Assembly (NCBI GenBank): GCA_003152145.1
Contig: PLZL01000154.1
Coordinates: forward strand, 1 to 9,206
Direction: 5' to 3'
Source: Limisphaerales bacterium
GTDB taxonomy: Bacteria > Verrucomicrobiota > Verrucomicrobiae > Limisphaerales > UBA11358
DNA length: 9,206 nucleotides
The notes under the pieces are model-generated. The model searched no databases. It saw only the letters and a program-made list of their open reading frames with translations, and was not told the origin of the DNA. Position 1 is the first letter of the stretch. Each line of letters begins with the position of its first letter. This document shows positions 1 to 6,767 of the stretch, one piece after another. A program made the translations under genes and the position numbers.

Positions 1-726
1 GTGCGGTTCGGCCTGGAGCATCCGGGCAAGGATTTTCAGCAGAATGCCGTCGCCACGTTCAACGTGCTGGAGGCGATGCGCGCCAACGGCATCAAGGGCA
101 TCGCGTTCAGCTCCACCGGCAGCGTTTATGGCGAGGCGGAAATCATCCCCACGCCGGAGAACGCGCCGTTCCCCATCCAGACGTCGCTTTACGCGGCGTC
201 CAAGCTGGCGTGCGAGGGGTTCATCCACGCCTATTGCGAGGGCTACAAGTTCGAGGGCTACATCTTCCGGTTCGTCTCGATTCTCGGCGAGCGCTACACG
301 CACGGTCACGTCCTGGATTTTTACAAGCAACTACGCGAGCATCCCAACCGGCTGAGGGTGCTGGGCGACGGCAAGCAGCAGAAATCCTATCTCTACATCG
401 GCGATTGCCTGGAGGCGATGCTGCACGTCATCACGCGCGGCACGGCACATAAGTCGAAACACCGCGTCGAAACTTACAACCTCGGCACGGAGGAATACGT
501 GCAGGTGAATGATTCCATCGGTTTCATTTCCGCCGCGCTGGGCATCAAGCCGAAGCTCGAATACACCGGCGGCAACAAGGGCTGGGTCGGTGACAACCCG
601 TTCATCTTCCTCGACACGAAAAGGATCCGCGCCACTGGCTGGAAAACGACGCTGACCATCGAGCAAAGCATTATGCGCACGCTCAAATGGCTGCAGGAAA
701 ACCAGTGGGTGCTCGAACGCCGATGA
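1..726 (+). CDS. NAD-dependent NDP-sugar epimerase/dehydratase, 5'-truncated
   Basis: This is the C-terminal part of an extended short-chain dehydrogenase of the NDP-sugar epimerase/dehydratase family (GalE/RmlB/WbpP type). The frame is open from base 1, so the GTG there is probably an internal valine. The N-terminal Rossmann motif, roughly 70 residues in this family, lies outside the window. Visible landmarks, counting from codon 1, are FSSTGSVYGE (36-45, active-site Ser/Thr), the catalytic YAASK (Tyr64, Lys68), RFVSILGERYTHGH (90-103), and a substrate-binding segment with GDGKQQKSYLYIGD. Such enzymes act in the cytoplasm on UDP-, GDP- or dTDP-sugars by transient oxidation at C4. The stop overlaps the start of the next gene (ATGA), so the two are probably translationally coupled. 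The substrate cannot be read from the sequence; given the downstream heptose genes, an NDP-heptose is a reasonable inference, with UDP-hexose as the alternative. Confidence 0.88.
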   Translation: MRFGLEHPGKDFQQNAVATFNVLEAMRANGIKGIAFSSTGSVYGEAEIIPTPENAPFPIQTSLYAASKLACEGFIHAYCEGYKFEGYIFRFVSILGERYTHGHVLDFYKQLREHPNRLRVLGDGKQQKSYLYIGDCLEAMLHVITRGTAHKSKHRVETYNLGTEEYVQVNDSIGFISAALGIKPKLEYTGGNKGWVGDNPFIFLDTKRIRATGWKTTLTIEQSIMRTLKWLQENQWVLERR

Positions 727-1994
727 AAATTGTTGTTCAAGGTCTCTGGCATCTCGGCTGCGTCACGGCGGCGTGCTGCGCGAAACATTTCCAAGTCGTC
801 GGACTGGATTTTGACGAGGCGAATGTCGCGAAGCTGAATCAGGGGCAGGCTCCGCTCTTCGAGCCAGATCTGAACGAACTCATCGCCGCCGGCCTAGCGT
901 CGAAAAAACTTTCGTTTACAACCGAGCCGAAAGCCGCTTGCGTCAATGCTGACATCCTCTGGCTTTGCTGCGACACGCCGGTGAATGAGAACGACGAATC
1001 GGATGTGGAATCCGTCCTCGACAACTTACGCAAAGCGTTGCCGCCTCTACCCAAAGGCGCGCTGGTGCTGATTTCCGCGCAATTGCCTGTCGGCACCTGC
1101 GCGAAATTAGAAAAGGAGTATCCGCAATTCCATTTCGCCTGCTCGCCGGAAAATCTCCGGCTCGGCAAGGCACTTGACTCATTTGAAAAGGCCGAGCGCG
1201 TCATTATCGGCATCCGCGACGATGCAAAGAAGGCCGTGCTTGAAAAATTGTTCACGCCGTTCACGCCGCAGGTTTTGTTCATGCGCACCGAGTCGGCGGA
1301 GATGGTGAAGCACGCGCTGAATTCATTCCTCGCGCTGTCCATCACGTTCATCAACGAAATCGCGCGGTTGTGCGAGCACACCGGCGCGGACGCGAAGGAA
1401 GTTTCTGCCGGGCTGAAGAGTGAACCGCGCATCGGACCGAAGGCATACCTTGGCCCCGGCGGACCGTTCGCCGGCGGCACGCTGGCACGCGACGTGGTCA
1501 CGCTCACGAAGATTGCCGATGCGAAAGGCGAAAAGATTTCCGTCATCCCAGCCATCAAGCAGAGCAACGATCTGCATCGCGGTTGGGCATTCCGCCGGTT
1601 GCAATCGCGGCTTGGCAATCTGCGCGGCAAAAGGATTTCCATCCTCGGACTTACTTACACGACGAACACCGACACGCTCCGACGCAGCGCGGCGGTGGAG
1701 TTGTGCCAACAACTTTTGAAAGCGGGTGCCAAAGTGGCCGCATTCGATCCGGCCGTGAAAAGTTTGCCAAAAGAATTGAGCGCGGTTTCACTCGCAGCCG
1801 ACATCGCCACTACTTTGAAAAACGCAGACGCCGCCGTTATTTGCACTGAATGGTCGCAATTTCGTCAGGCGGACTGGGCGAAAATCGTTCCGCAAATGCA
1901 CGGGAAGTTTTTTATGGACGCCAACCGATTTTTGGAAAAGGAATTGAAAAGCATCCCCGGCGTCGAGCATCTTTCCGTCGGACGCGCAGCATGA
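723..1994 (+). CDS. UDP-glucose/GDP-mannose dehydrogenase homologue lacking catalytic Cys
   Basis: This 423-residue protein has the three-domain layout of the UDP-glucose/GDP-mannose dehydrogenase family: N-terminal NAD-binding domain (1-185), central helical domain (186-285) and C-terminal sugar-nucleotide domain (300-405). The ATG at 723 is chosen because it gives MKIVVQGLWHLG at the expected N-terminus and the 4-nt overlap with the preceding stop. The SPENLRLGKA segment (141-150) and the AEMVK...N stretch (Lys196, Asn200) match family active-site regions, as does the TDTLRRS loop (316-322). Two hallmarks are altered. The nucleotide-binding GxGYVG reads GLWHLG (7-12), with Trp9 for the middle glycine. 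The catalytic-cysteine motif GGSCxPKD reads GGTLARD (251-257), with Thr253 (codon 1479-1481) where Cys is needed. Known family members use that Cys as a thiohemiacetal/thioester for four-electron oxidation, so this protein probably does not make a uronic acid. A single two-electron oxidation is my inference. Family membership is certain; the reaction is not. Confidence 0.88.
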   Translation: MKIVVQGLWHLGCVTAACCAKHFQVVGLDFDEANVAKLNQGQAPLFEPDLNELIAAGLASKKLSFTTEPKAACVNADILWLCCDTPVNENDESDVESVLDNLRKALPPLPKGALVLISAQLPVGTCAKLEKEYPQFHFACSPENLRLGKALDSFEKAERVIIGIRDDAKKAVLEKLFTPFTPQVLFMRTESAEMVKHALNSFLALSITFINEIARLCEHTGADAKEVSAGLKSEPRIGPKAYLGPGGPFAGGTLARDVVTLTKIADAKGEKISVIPAIKQSNDLHRGWAFRRLQSRLGNLRGKRISILGLTYTTNTDTLRRSAAVELCQQLLKAGAKVAAFDPAVKSLPKELSAVSLAADIATTLKNADAAVICTEWSQFRQADWAKIVPQMHGKFFMDANRFLEKELKSIPGVEHLSVGRAA

Positions 1995-2854
1995 AACTCA
2001 AGAACTTCAACGCACTTATCACCGGCGGCAGCCAGGGGCTTGGCAAGGTCATCGCCGAACATTTCCTGCGCGAAAGTGCCAACGTGGTGATTTGCGCGCG
2101 CGGAGAGAAGGAATTGCGCGCCACGCGCGGCGAACTGGCCCAAAAATTTCCCGCGCAAAAAATTTCCGTCAGAACTTGCGATGTTTCCGATGAAAAGCAG
2201 GTGAGCGGGCTCGTCGCTTTTGCGCTGCGTGAACTCGGCTCGCTTCAAGTGCTCGTCCTGAACGCCGGCATTTACGGCCCGATGGGGCCAACCGAATCCG
2301 TTTCGCTCGACGAATGGCGGCAGGCGATGGACATCAATCTTTACGGGGTTCTGCTGCCCTGCCGCGCGGCCATTCCGCATTTCAAAAAGGCCGGGCGTGG
2401 AAAGATCGTCGTGTTGAGCGGCGGTGGCGCGACGAATCCCTTGCCGAACATCAGTGCCTATGCCGCGTCCAAGGCTGCCGCCGTCCGGCTCATGGAAACA
2501 TTGGCGGAGGAATTGAAGGAATTTCACGTGGATGTGAACGCCATTGCACCGGGGGCGCTCAAAACACGGTTTGTGGAGCAGGTTTTGGCCGCTGGGCCGG
2601 AAAAAGTGGGCAAGTTGTTTTTCGAGAAAAATAAACAGTGGTCGGAAGACGGCGCGGTGCCGCTCGAACTTGGCGCACGGCTGGCGGTGTATCTCGCCAG
2701 CGCGGAGAGCGACGGCATCACTGGCAAGCTCATCAGCGCGCAATGGGATCCATGGGAGAAATTGCACGAATTCAAGGGCGATTTGAACAGCGACATCTAT
2801 ACGCTGCGCCGCATCGTGCCGAAGGATCGCGGTAAAAAGTGGGGCGACAAATGA
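1991..2854 (+). CDS. SDR-family NAD(P)-dependent oxidoreductase
   Basis: This is a classical short-chain dehydrogenase/reductase of 287 residues, slightly longer than the usual 250. It has the cofactor motif TGGSQGLG (11-18), a basic ICARG (34-38) after the second strand, CDVSD (63-67), NAG (91-93), and the catalytic set Asn115, Ser143, Tyr157 and Lys161 (YAASK). The arginine after strand two favours NADP(H), which is an inference. The C-terminal extension (250-287) is rich in Trp, Asp and Lys, includes DIYTLRRIVPKDRG, and is not part of the core fold. It may shape a substrate pocket or a dimer contact. The ATG at 1991 overlaps the stop of the preceding gene by 4 nt. In this operon the enzyme plausibly oxidises or reduces an activated or free sugar; the substrate is not readable from the sequence. 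The 66-nt gap after it is the only sizeable interruption of the operon. Confidence 0.9.
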   Translation: MKLKNFNALITGGSQGLGKVIAEHFLRESANVVICARGEKELRATRGELAQKFPAQKISVRTCDVSDEKQVSGLVAFALRELGSLQVLVLNAGIYGPMGPTESVSLDEWRQAMDINLYGVLLPCRAAIPHFKKAGRGKIVVLSGGGATNPLPNISAYAASKAAAVRLMETLAEELKEFHVDVNAIAPGALKTRFVEQVLAAGPEKVGKLFFEKNKQWSEDGAVPLELGARLAVYLASAESDGITGKLISAQWDPWEKLHEFKGDLNSDIYTLRRIVPKDRGKKWGDK

Positions 2855-2860
2855 AATAAT

Positions 2861-2911
2861 TGTAGAGTCGAGTCTGTGGCTCGAAATACGGCGCGCAGCG
2901 CCGACGCTACA
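2861..2911. repeat. Imperfect palindrome (REP-like) in the intergenic gap
   Basis: The two ends of this 51-nt element are inverted copies: TGTAGAGTCG at 2861-2870 against CGACGCTACA at 2902-2911, with one mismatch in ten. Complementarity continues inward less well, about 15 of 23 positions overall. It fills nearly all of the gap between the SDR stop and the start at 2921. Its size and shape resemble small dispersed repetitive extragenic palindromes, and as RNA it could form a hairpin in the operon message. No promoter-like pair of hexamers is apparent in the gap. REP-like identity is an inference, because only one copy is in the window. Confidence 0.55.
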
Positions 2912-2920
2912 CAAACAAAA

Positions 2921-3910
2921 ATGAATTACGCCATCATCGGTTGCGGATTGATTGGAAAAAAGCGGCTCGCTGGCCTACCCGACGTTTCAAAGCTCGTGGT
3001 CGCCTGTGACACCAATTCGTCGCGCGCGGAGGAATTGGTGAAACTCGCCAAAACCGGCCGCGCCATCGCCGATTTCAAACAAGCTGTCACCGACCCGCAA
3101 GTGGACGCGGTGATTGTCGCCGTCGTCAATGCCGCACTCGCCGAAGTTTCCGCTGATGCAATCCGTGCCGGCAAACACGTTCTTGTCGAAAAGCCGGCAG
3201 GCATTTCCGTGAAGCAGATTGACGAATTGATATCACTCGCCAAAAAGCACGGTGTCTGTGTCCGCGTCGGTTTCAATCACCGCTATCATCCGGCCTTCAT
3301 CAAGGCGCGTGAAATATTTGAATCTGGCGTGATGGGTGAGATGATGTTCGTCCGTGCCCGCTATGGTCACGGCGGGCGCATCGGTTACGACAAGGAATGG
3401 CGCGCCGACCCTAAACTTTCCGGCGGCGGCGAGTTGATTGACCAGGGAATTCATTTGATAGACCTCGCAGGCTGGTTTCTCGGTGATTTCAAGAAAGTTG
3501 ATGGCCACGCGGCGACGTATTTCTGGAAGATGCCGGTGGACGACAATGCATTCCTGGATTTGCAAACCGCCAAAGGCCAGACGGCTTGGCTGCATGTCAG
3601 TTGCACGGAATGGAAAAATCTTTTTTCGTTCGAGATCTATGGACGCAGCACCAAGCTGCACATCGAAGGTCTCGGGGGCAGCTATGGCGTCGAGAAGCTT
3701 TTTCATTATCAGATGAAGCCGGAAATGGGGATTCCCGACACGAAGATTTATGAATTTCCCGATCCCGATGAATCGTGGCGGATTGAACTGGCTGAATTCG
3801 AGAAGGACATTCAATTGAAGCGTAACCCCGACGCCGGACTTGCGGAAGCGCGTGCCGCCCTCCAAATTGTTGAAACCATTTATCAGAAAAGTGGAATGCC
3901 AAAATTATGA
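2921..3910 (+). CDS. Gfo/Idh/MocA-family oxidoreductase
   Basis: This 329-residue protein matches the typical length of the Gfo/Idh/MocA family: an N-terminal Rossmann domain (1-120) and a C-terminal alpha/beta substrate domain. Motifs are GCGLIG (7-12) for nucleotide binding, acidic Asp30 at the end of the second strand (suggesting NAD(H)), the hallmark EKP (90-92), NHRYHPAF (119-126), and GGGELIDQGIHLIDLAGW (168-185) with the probable catalytic His178 and nearby Asp174. Known members oxidise or reduce sugars, cyclitols and UDP-sugars (for example WlbA/WbpB at C3). ATG 2921 is chosen because it places the Rossmann strand at the N-terminus. An in-frame GTG at 2876 would translate the palindrome. 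There is no clear Shine-Dalgarno sequence (ACAAACAAAA before the ATG). The stop overlaps the kinase start by 4 nt. Position in the operon suggests action on the same sugar as the SDR and the dehydrogenase homologue; the substrate is unknown. Confidence 0.9.
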   Translation: MNYAIIGCGLIGKKRLAGLPDVSKLVVACDTNSSRAEELVKLAKTGRAIADFKQAVTDPQVDAVIVAVVNAALAEVSADAIRAGKHVLVEKPAGISVKQIDELISLAKKHGVCVRVGFNHRYHPAFIKAREIFESGVMGEMMFVRARYGHGGRIGYDKEWRADPKLSGGGELIDQGIHLIDLAGWFLGDFKKVDGHAATYFWKMPVDDNAFLDLQTAKGQTAWLHVSCTEWKNLFSFEIYGRSTKLHIEGLGGSYGVEKLFHYQMKPEMGIPDTKIYEFPDPDESWRIELAEFEKDIQLKRNPDAGLAEARAALQIVETIYQKSGMPKL

Positions 3911-4887
3911 TCATCGCGCGCTCACCCCTTCGCGTTACGCTCGGCGGCGGCGGGACGGATTTGCCGTCCTACTACGAAAAGTTCGGCGGCTTTCTCATCG
4001 CGGCGGCGATTGACAAATACGTCTACATCACGCTGCACGACACCTTCGTGCCGGACCTGATCGTGAAGTATTCGGAGCTGGAGCGCGTGCCGGATGCGAC
4101 GAAATTGAAGCACCCGATTCTACGCGAGGCATTCGCGCTCGTCGGCATGGATGGCCATGCGCTGGAACTGACTTCGATGGCGGACATCCCTGCCGGGACC
4201 GGTTTGGGTTCGTCCGGCAGTTTTACGACGGCATTGCTCAAGGCGCTGCACGCGCACAAGAAAAATCTCGTTCATCCCGCCGAGTTGGCGGCACAGGCGT
4301 GTGAAGTCGAACTCGACCGGCTGAAAGAGCCGATTGGCAAGCAAGACCAATACATCGCGGCTTACGGCGGCGTCACCTGCTTTAAATTTTTGGAGAGCGG
4401 CAAGGTAGAGGCGTGGCCGTTGAAGCTTTTCAGGGAGACACGCGATGAACTAGAGGACAATCTGCTTCTGTTTTTTACCGGCTATTCGCGCAGCGCGTCA
4501 GCGATTTTGAAGGAGCAGGACCAAAAATCAAAATCGGACGACAAGGCGATGATCGAGAACTTGCATTTCGTGAAAGATCTCGGCTTGCAAAGCCAGCACG
4601 CGCTGGAAAGCGGAAAACTATCCGAGTTCGCGCGGCTCATGGACGTGCATTGGCAGCGCAAAAAACAGCGCAGCGGCGGCATGAGCAATCCCAAGATCAA
4701 CGAATGGTATGATTTCGCGATGGCCAACGGCGCGCTCGGCGGCAAACTCATCGGCGCGGGCGGCGGCGGCTTTCTCATGTTTTACGCCGAGGACAAAACG
4801 AAGTTGCGTCAGGCGATGACCAAGGCCGGGCTTGCGGAAGTCCGTTTCCGTTTTGATTTCGAAGGAACGAAACTCGTCATCTCGTGA
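3907..4887 (+). CDS. hddA: GHMP kinase, D-glycero-D-manno-heptose 7-phosphate 1-kinase type (HddA-like)
   Basis: This 326-residue GHMP-superfamily sugar kinase resembles HddA, which phosphorylates C1 of D-glycero-alpha-D-manno-heptose 7-phosphate to give the 1,7-bisphosphate in the GDP-heptose pathway. It starts RSPLRVTLGGGGTDLPSYY (5-23), the sugar-binding N-terminus of HddA/FucK-type GHMP kinases. The ATP loop is PAGTGLGSSGS (95-105). KQDQYIAAYGG (145-155) supplies the expected catalytic Asp147 region, and motif 3 is LIGAGGGGF (281-289). Length and motif spacing look complete. It is flanked by a Gfo/Idh oxidoreductase and a nucleotidyltransferase, with 4-nt overlaps on both sides (ATGA at 3907, GTGA at 4884). 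The adjoining isomerase, phosphatase and nucleotidyltransferase complete the set known from Aneurinibacillus thermoaerophilus. Other GHMP sugar-1-kinases, such as fucokinase-type, share these motifs, so heptose specificity rests mainly on context. Confidence 0.87.
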   Translation: MIIARSPLRVTLGGGGTDLPSYYEKFGGFLIAAAIDKYVYITLHDTFVPDLIVKYSELERVPDATKLKHPILREAFALVGMDGHALELTSMADIPAGTGLGSSGSFTTALLKALHAHKKNLVHPAELAAQACEVELDRLKEPIGKQDQYIAAYGGVTCFKFLESGKVEAWPLKLFRETRDELEDNLLLFFTGYSRSASAILKEQDQKSKSDDKAMIENLHFVKDLGLQSQHALESGKLSEFARLMDVHWQRKKQRSGGMSNPKINEWYDFAMANGALGGKLIGAGGGGFLMFYAEDKTKLRQAMTKAGLAEVRFRFDFEGTKLVIS

Positions 4888-5600
4888 CCGCCCCGCTCGA
4901 CATTCCGGTCGCCATCCTCGCGGGCGGACTTGCCACGCGGTTGCGGCCCATCACGGAAAAAATTCCCAAGTCGCTCATCCCCGTTGCCGGCAAACCATTT
5001 CTCGCGCATCAACTGGAATTGCTCCGCTCGCGCGGAATCCGGCGCGCGGTTTTGTGTCTCGGGTATCTCGGTGAAATGATTCAACGCGATTTCGGCGGCG
5101 GCAAAAAATTCGGCGTGAAGCTGGATTATTCCTTCGACAGCGACAAATTGCTTGGCACCGGCGGCGCCATCAAGCGCGCATTGCCGCTGCTCGGCGGCGA
5201 ATTTTTCGTGCTCTACGGCGATTCCTATCTGCCGGCGGAATATGCACCCATCGCCGAATTTTTTCACCGCAGCGGTAAGCTCGGTTGCATGACAGTTTTT
5301 CGGAACGAGGGGAAATATGACACGAGCAACGTCGTTTTCCGCAACGGAGAAATTGCTGTTTACGACAAGAAGGCGAGACTGCCGGAAATGCGGCACATTG
5401 ATTATGGCTTGAGTTTGTTCAAGGTGGCAGCGTTCGATTCGTATCCTACCGGTCAGCCGTTTGATCTGGCGGAAGTCATGGGCAAACTTGTCCGGGAAAA
5501 GCAACTCGCCGGTTACGAAGTACGCGAACGATTTTACGAAATCGGATCGCCTGTGGGCTTGTCGGAACTGGAAACGCTGCTACAATCAAAACCAACATGA
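4884..5600 (+). CDS. hddC: Sugar-1-phosphate nucleotidyltransferase, HddC-like
   Basis: This 238-residue nucleotidyltransferase has a single GT-A-like domain and no acyltransferase or beta-helix tail, the length expected of HddC or MurU-type enzymes. The signature loop AILAGGLATRLRPIT (10-24) is followed by PKSLIPV (28-34) with the sugar-phosphate-contacting lysine, LLGTGGAI (89-96), the metal-binding GDS (112-114, Asp113), and FYEIGSP near the C-terminus. It would join an NTP to a sugar 1-phosphate, releasing pyrophosphate. Its place between an HddA-like kinase and GmhA/GmhB homologues suggests D-glycero-D-manno-heptose 1-phosphate as substrate. GTP is used by the characterised HddC, but base preference cannot be read from this sequence. 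The start is GTG at 4884, forming GTGA with the kinase stop, and the protein reaches the signature loop within ten residues. Alternative: a uridylyl- or cytidylyltransferase of the same fold. Confidence 0.84.
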   Translation: MTAPLDIPVAILAGGLATRLRPITEKIPKSLIPVAGKPFLAHQLELLRSRGIRRAVLCLGYLGEMIQRDFGGGKKFGVKLDYSFDSDKLLGTGGAIKRALPLLGGEFFVLYGDSYLPAEYAPIAEFFHRSGKLGCMTVFRNEGKYDTSNVVFRNGEIAVYDKKARLPEMRHIDYGLSLFKVAAFDSYPTGQPFDLAEVMGKLVREKQLAGYEVRERFYEIGSPVGLSELETLLQSKPT

Positions 5601-6193
5601 GCTTTGCCAAAGATTTTCTCGCCGAAGTCCAGCAAGTCGTCGCGCAACTGAACGCGAACGCGATCGAAAAATGTGCCGACAAGCTTGCCGAAGTTCGGGA
5701 GCGTGGCGGACGACTATTCATTCTCGGTGTCGGCGGTAGCGCGGCCAACGCCAGCCACGCCGTCAACGATTTTCGCAAAATCTGCGGCTTCGAGGCTTAC
5801 GCGCCGACCGATAATGTTTCCGAACTGACCGCGCGCACCAATGACGACGGCTGGGCGACGATTTTCGCCGAATGGCTTAAAGGTTCGCGCATCAACGCGA
5901 AGGACGGTTTGCTGATTTTTTCCGTTGGCGGCGGCAATCTGGAGAAAAACGTCAGCCCGAACCTCATCAGCGCGATTCAACTTGCCAAGAAAGCCGGGAC
6001 GACGGTCATTGGAATCGTTGGCCGCGATGGCGGATTCACCGCGAAGGAGGCGACGGCCTGCGTCATCGTGCCGACTGTGAACCCGGCGCACGTCACACCG
6101 CACAGCGAGGCATTTCAAGCCGTCATCTGGCACCTGCTCGTGTCACATCCGAAACTCAAGGTCGGCCAGACGAAATGGGAAAGCACGCGGTGA
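5597..6193 (+). CDS. gmhA: SIS-domain sugar-phosphate isomerase, GmhA-like with variant active site
   Basis: This 198-residue single-SIS-domain protein matches the size of GmhA, which converts sedoheptulose 7-phosphate to D-glycero-D-manno-heptose 7-phosphate. The phosphate loop is GVGGSAANASH (44-54), followed by SELTARTNDDGW (75-86), which corresponds to GmhA's D..SALTAIGND region. Relative to E. coli GmhA, my hand alignment puts His54 at His61, Asp58 at Glu65, Glu171 at Gln172 and His179 at His180, so two of the four metal/catalytic positions carry conservative changes. The second phosphate motif, usually STSGNS, reads SVGGGN (109-114). The C-terminal PHSEAFQAVIWHLLVSHP (168-185) is distinctive. 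All four positions can still bind metal, so activity is plausible. The start ATG at 5597 overlaps the previous stop by 4 nt. Context with HddA-, HddC- and GmhB-type genes strongly supports a heptose role; a related aldose/ketose phosphate substrate is the alternative. Confidence 0.82.
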   Translation: MSFAKDFLAEVQQVVAQLNANAIEKCADKLAEVRERGGRLFILGVGGSAANASHAVNDFRKICGFEAYAPTDNVSELTARTNDDGWATIFAEWLKGSRINAKDGLLIFSVGGGNLEKNVSPNLISAIQLAKKAGTTVIGIVGRDGGFTAKEATACVIVPTVNPAHVTPHSEAFQAVIWHLLVSHPKLKVGQTKWESTR

Positions 6194-6765
6194 AGTCCGA
6201 AGTCCGAAGTTCGACGTCCGAAGTCCGCCGTGCAGTTTTTTTGGACCGCGACGGTGTCATCAACCGCGCGTTGGAGCGGGACAGCAAGCCGTATCCGCCG
6301 AGAAACTTGGGCGAATTTGAAATTCTTCCCGGCGTTCTCGAAGCCTGCGCCGAATTCAAGCAAGCCGGTTTTTTGCTGGTGGTCGCGACGAACCAGCCCG
6401 ATGTGGGCCGCGGCACTTTGAAAAAAGAAATCGTCGAAACCATTCATTCTGAAATGCGCCGGCAACTGCCGCTTGACCGCGTTGAAGTTTGCTATCATTC
6501 CGGCAAAAACGATTCCGAGTGCGATTGCCGCAAGCCGAAGCCGGGCATGTTGCTGCGCGCCGCGCGCGACCTTGGTATTGACCTCACCCAAAGCTGGATG
6601 GTTGGCGACCGCTGGCGCGACGTGGATTGCGGCCATGCCGCCGGATGCCGGACGATTTTCATTGACCGGGGGTATGCCGAGGAACTGAAGCAGAAACCTG
6701 ATTTTTCCGCTGGCAATCTGGCCGTGGCTGCGGACATAATCCTCCGCGAGTCCAAAAAAATCTAA
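6190..6765 (+). CDS. gmhB: HAD-family D-glycero-D-manno-heptose 1,7-bisphosphate 7-phosphatase (GmhB)
   Basis: This histidinol-phosphatase-type HAD enzyme of 191 residues removes the C7 phosphate from heptose 1,7-bisphosphate. From the GTG start, the motifs are FLDRDGVIN (17-25; nucleophile Asp19, acid/base Asp21), ATNQPDVGRG (66-75), and a zinc site with Cys101, His103, Cys111 and Cys113 running into CRKPKPGM, as in E. coli GmhB but with a shorter loop. Motif 4 is MVGDRWRDVDCG (137-148). I prefer GTG 6190 because it gives the GTGA overlap typical of this operon. ATG 6175 is in frame and would add five residues with a 19-nt overlap. The first 13 or so residues are encoded by a 7-nt tandem repeat (6193-6227) and are not part of the GmhB fold. 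The anomer preferred (alpha for GDP-heptose, beta for ADP-heptose) cannot be told; this enzyme could serve both routes. Confidence 0.88.
   Translation: MKSEVRSSTSEVRRAVFLDRDGVINRALERDSKPYPPRNLGEFEILPGVLEACAEFKQAGFLLVVATNQPDVGRGTLKKEIVETIHSEMRRQLPLDRVEVCYHSGKNDSECDCRKPKPGMLLRAARDLGIDLTQSWMVGDRWRDVDCGHAAGCRTIFIDRGYAEELKQKPDFSAGNLAVAADIILRESKKI
6193..6227 (+). repeat. Five tandem 7-nt units (AAGTCCG) at the 5' end of gmhB
   Basis: The units are AAGTCCG, AAGTCCG, AAGTTCG, ACGTCCG and AAGTCCG: three identical and two with one substitution. They begin inside the stop codon of the isomerase gene (TGA 6191-6193) and lie wholly within the gmhB reading frame, encoding KSEVRSSTSEVR. Because the unit is not a multiple of three, gain or loss of one copy would shift the gmhB frame between its start and the catalytic DxD. 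Confidence 0.85.
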
Positions 6766-6767
6766 CC

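Noticed and set aside
687..722. In-frame ATG start at 687 for the dehydrogenase homologue
   Set aside because: It would overlap the epimerase gene by 40 nt and add 12 residues before the first beta strand. ATG 723 gives the standard overlap and N-terminus.
839..1642. Minus-strand open frame of 267 codons opposite the dehydrogenase homologue
   Set aside because: It is serine- and arginine-rich with no family motif, and lies opposite an intact, recognisable gene.
723..1994. Pseudogene interpretation of the dehydrogenase because catalytic residues are missing
   Set aside because: The frame is intact over the full family length, other core motifs are conserved, and it is overlapped at both ends in a compact operon.
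1865..2914. Minus-strand open frame of 349 codons antisense to the SDR gene
   Set aside because: The plus strand encodes a clear SDR with all motifs. The antisense product is rich in Arg, His and Phe without recognisable motifs, and typical of codon-bias shadows.
2876..2920. In-frame GTG start 15 codons upstream for the Gfo/Idh gene
   Set aside because: It would translate part of the intergenic palindrome and push the Rossmann strand away from the N-terminus. ATG 2921 fits the family better.
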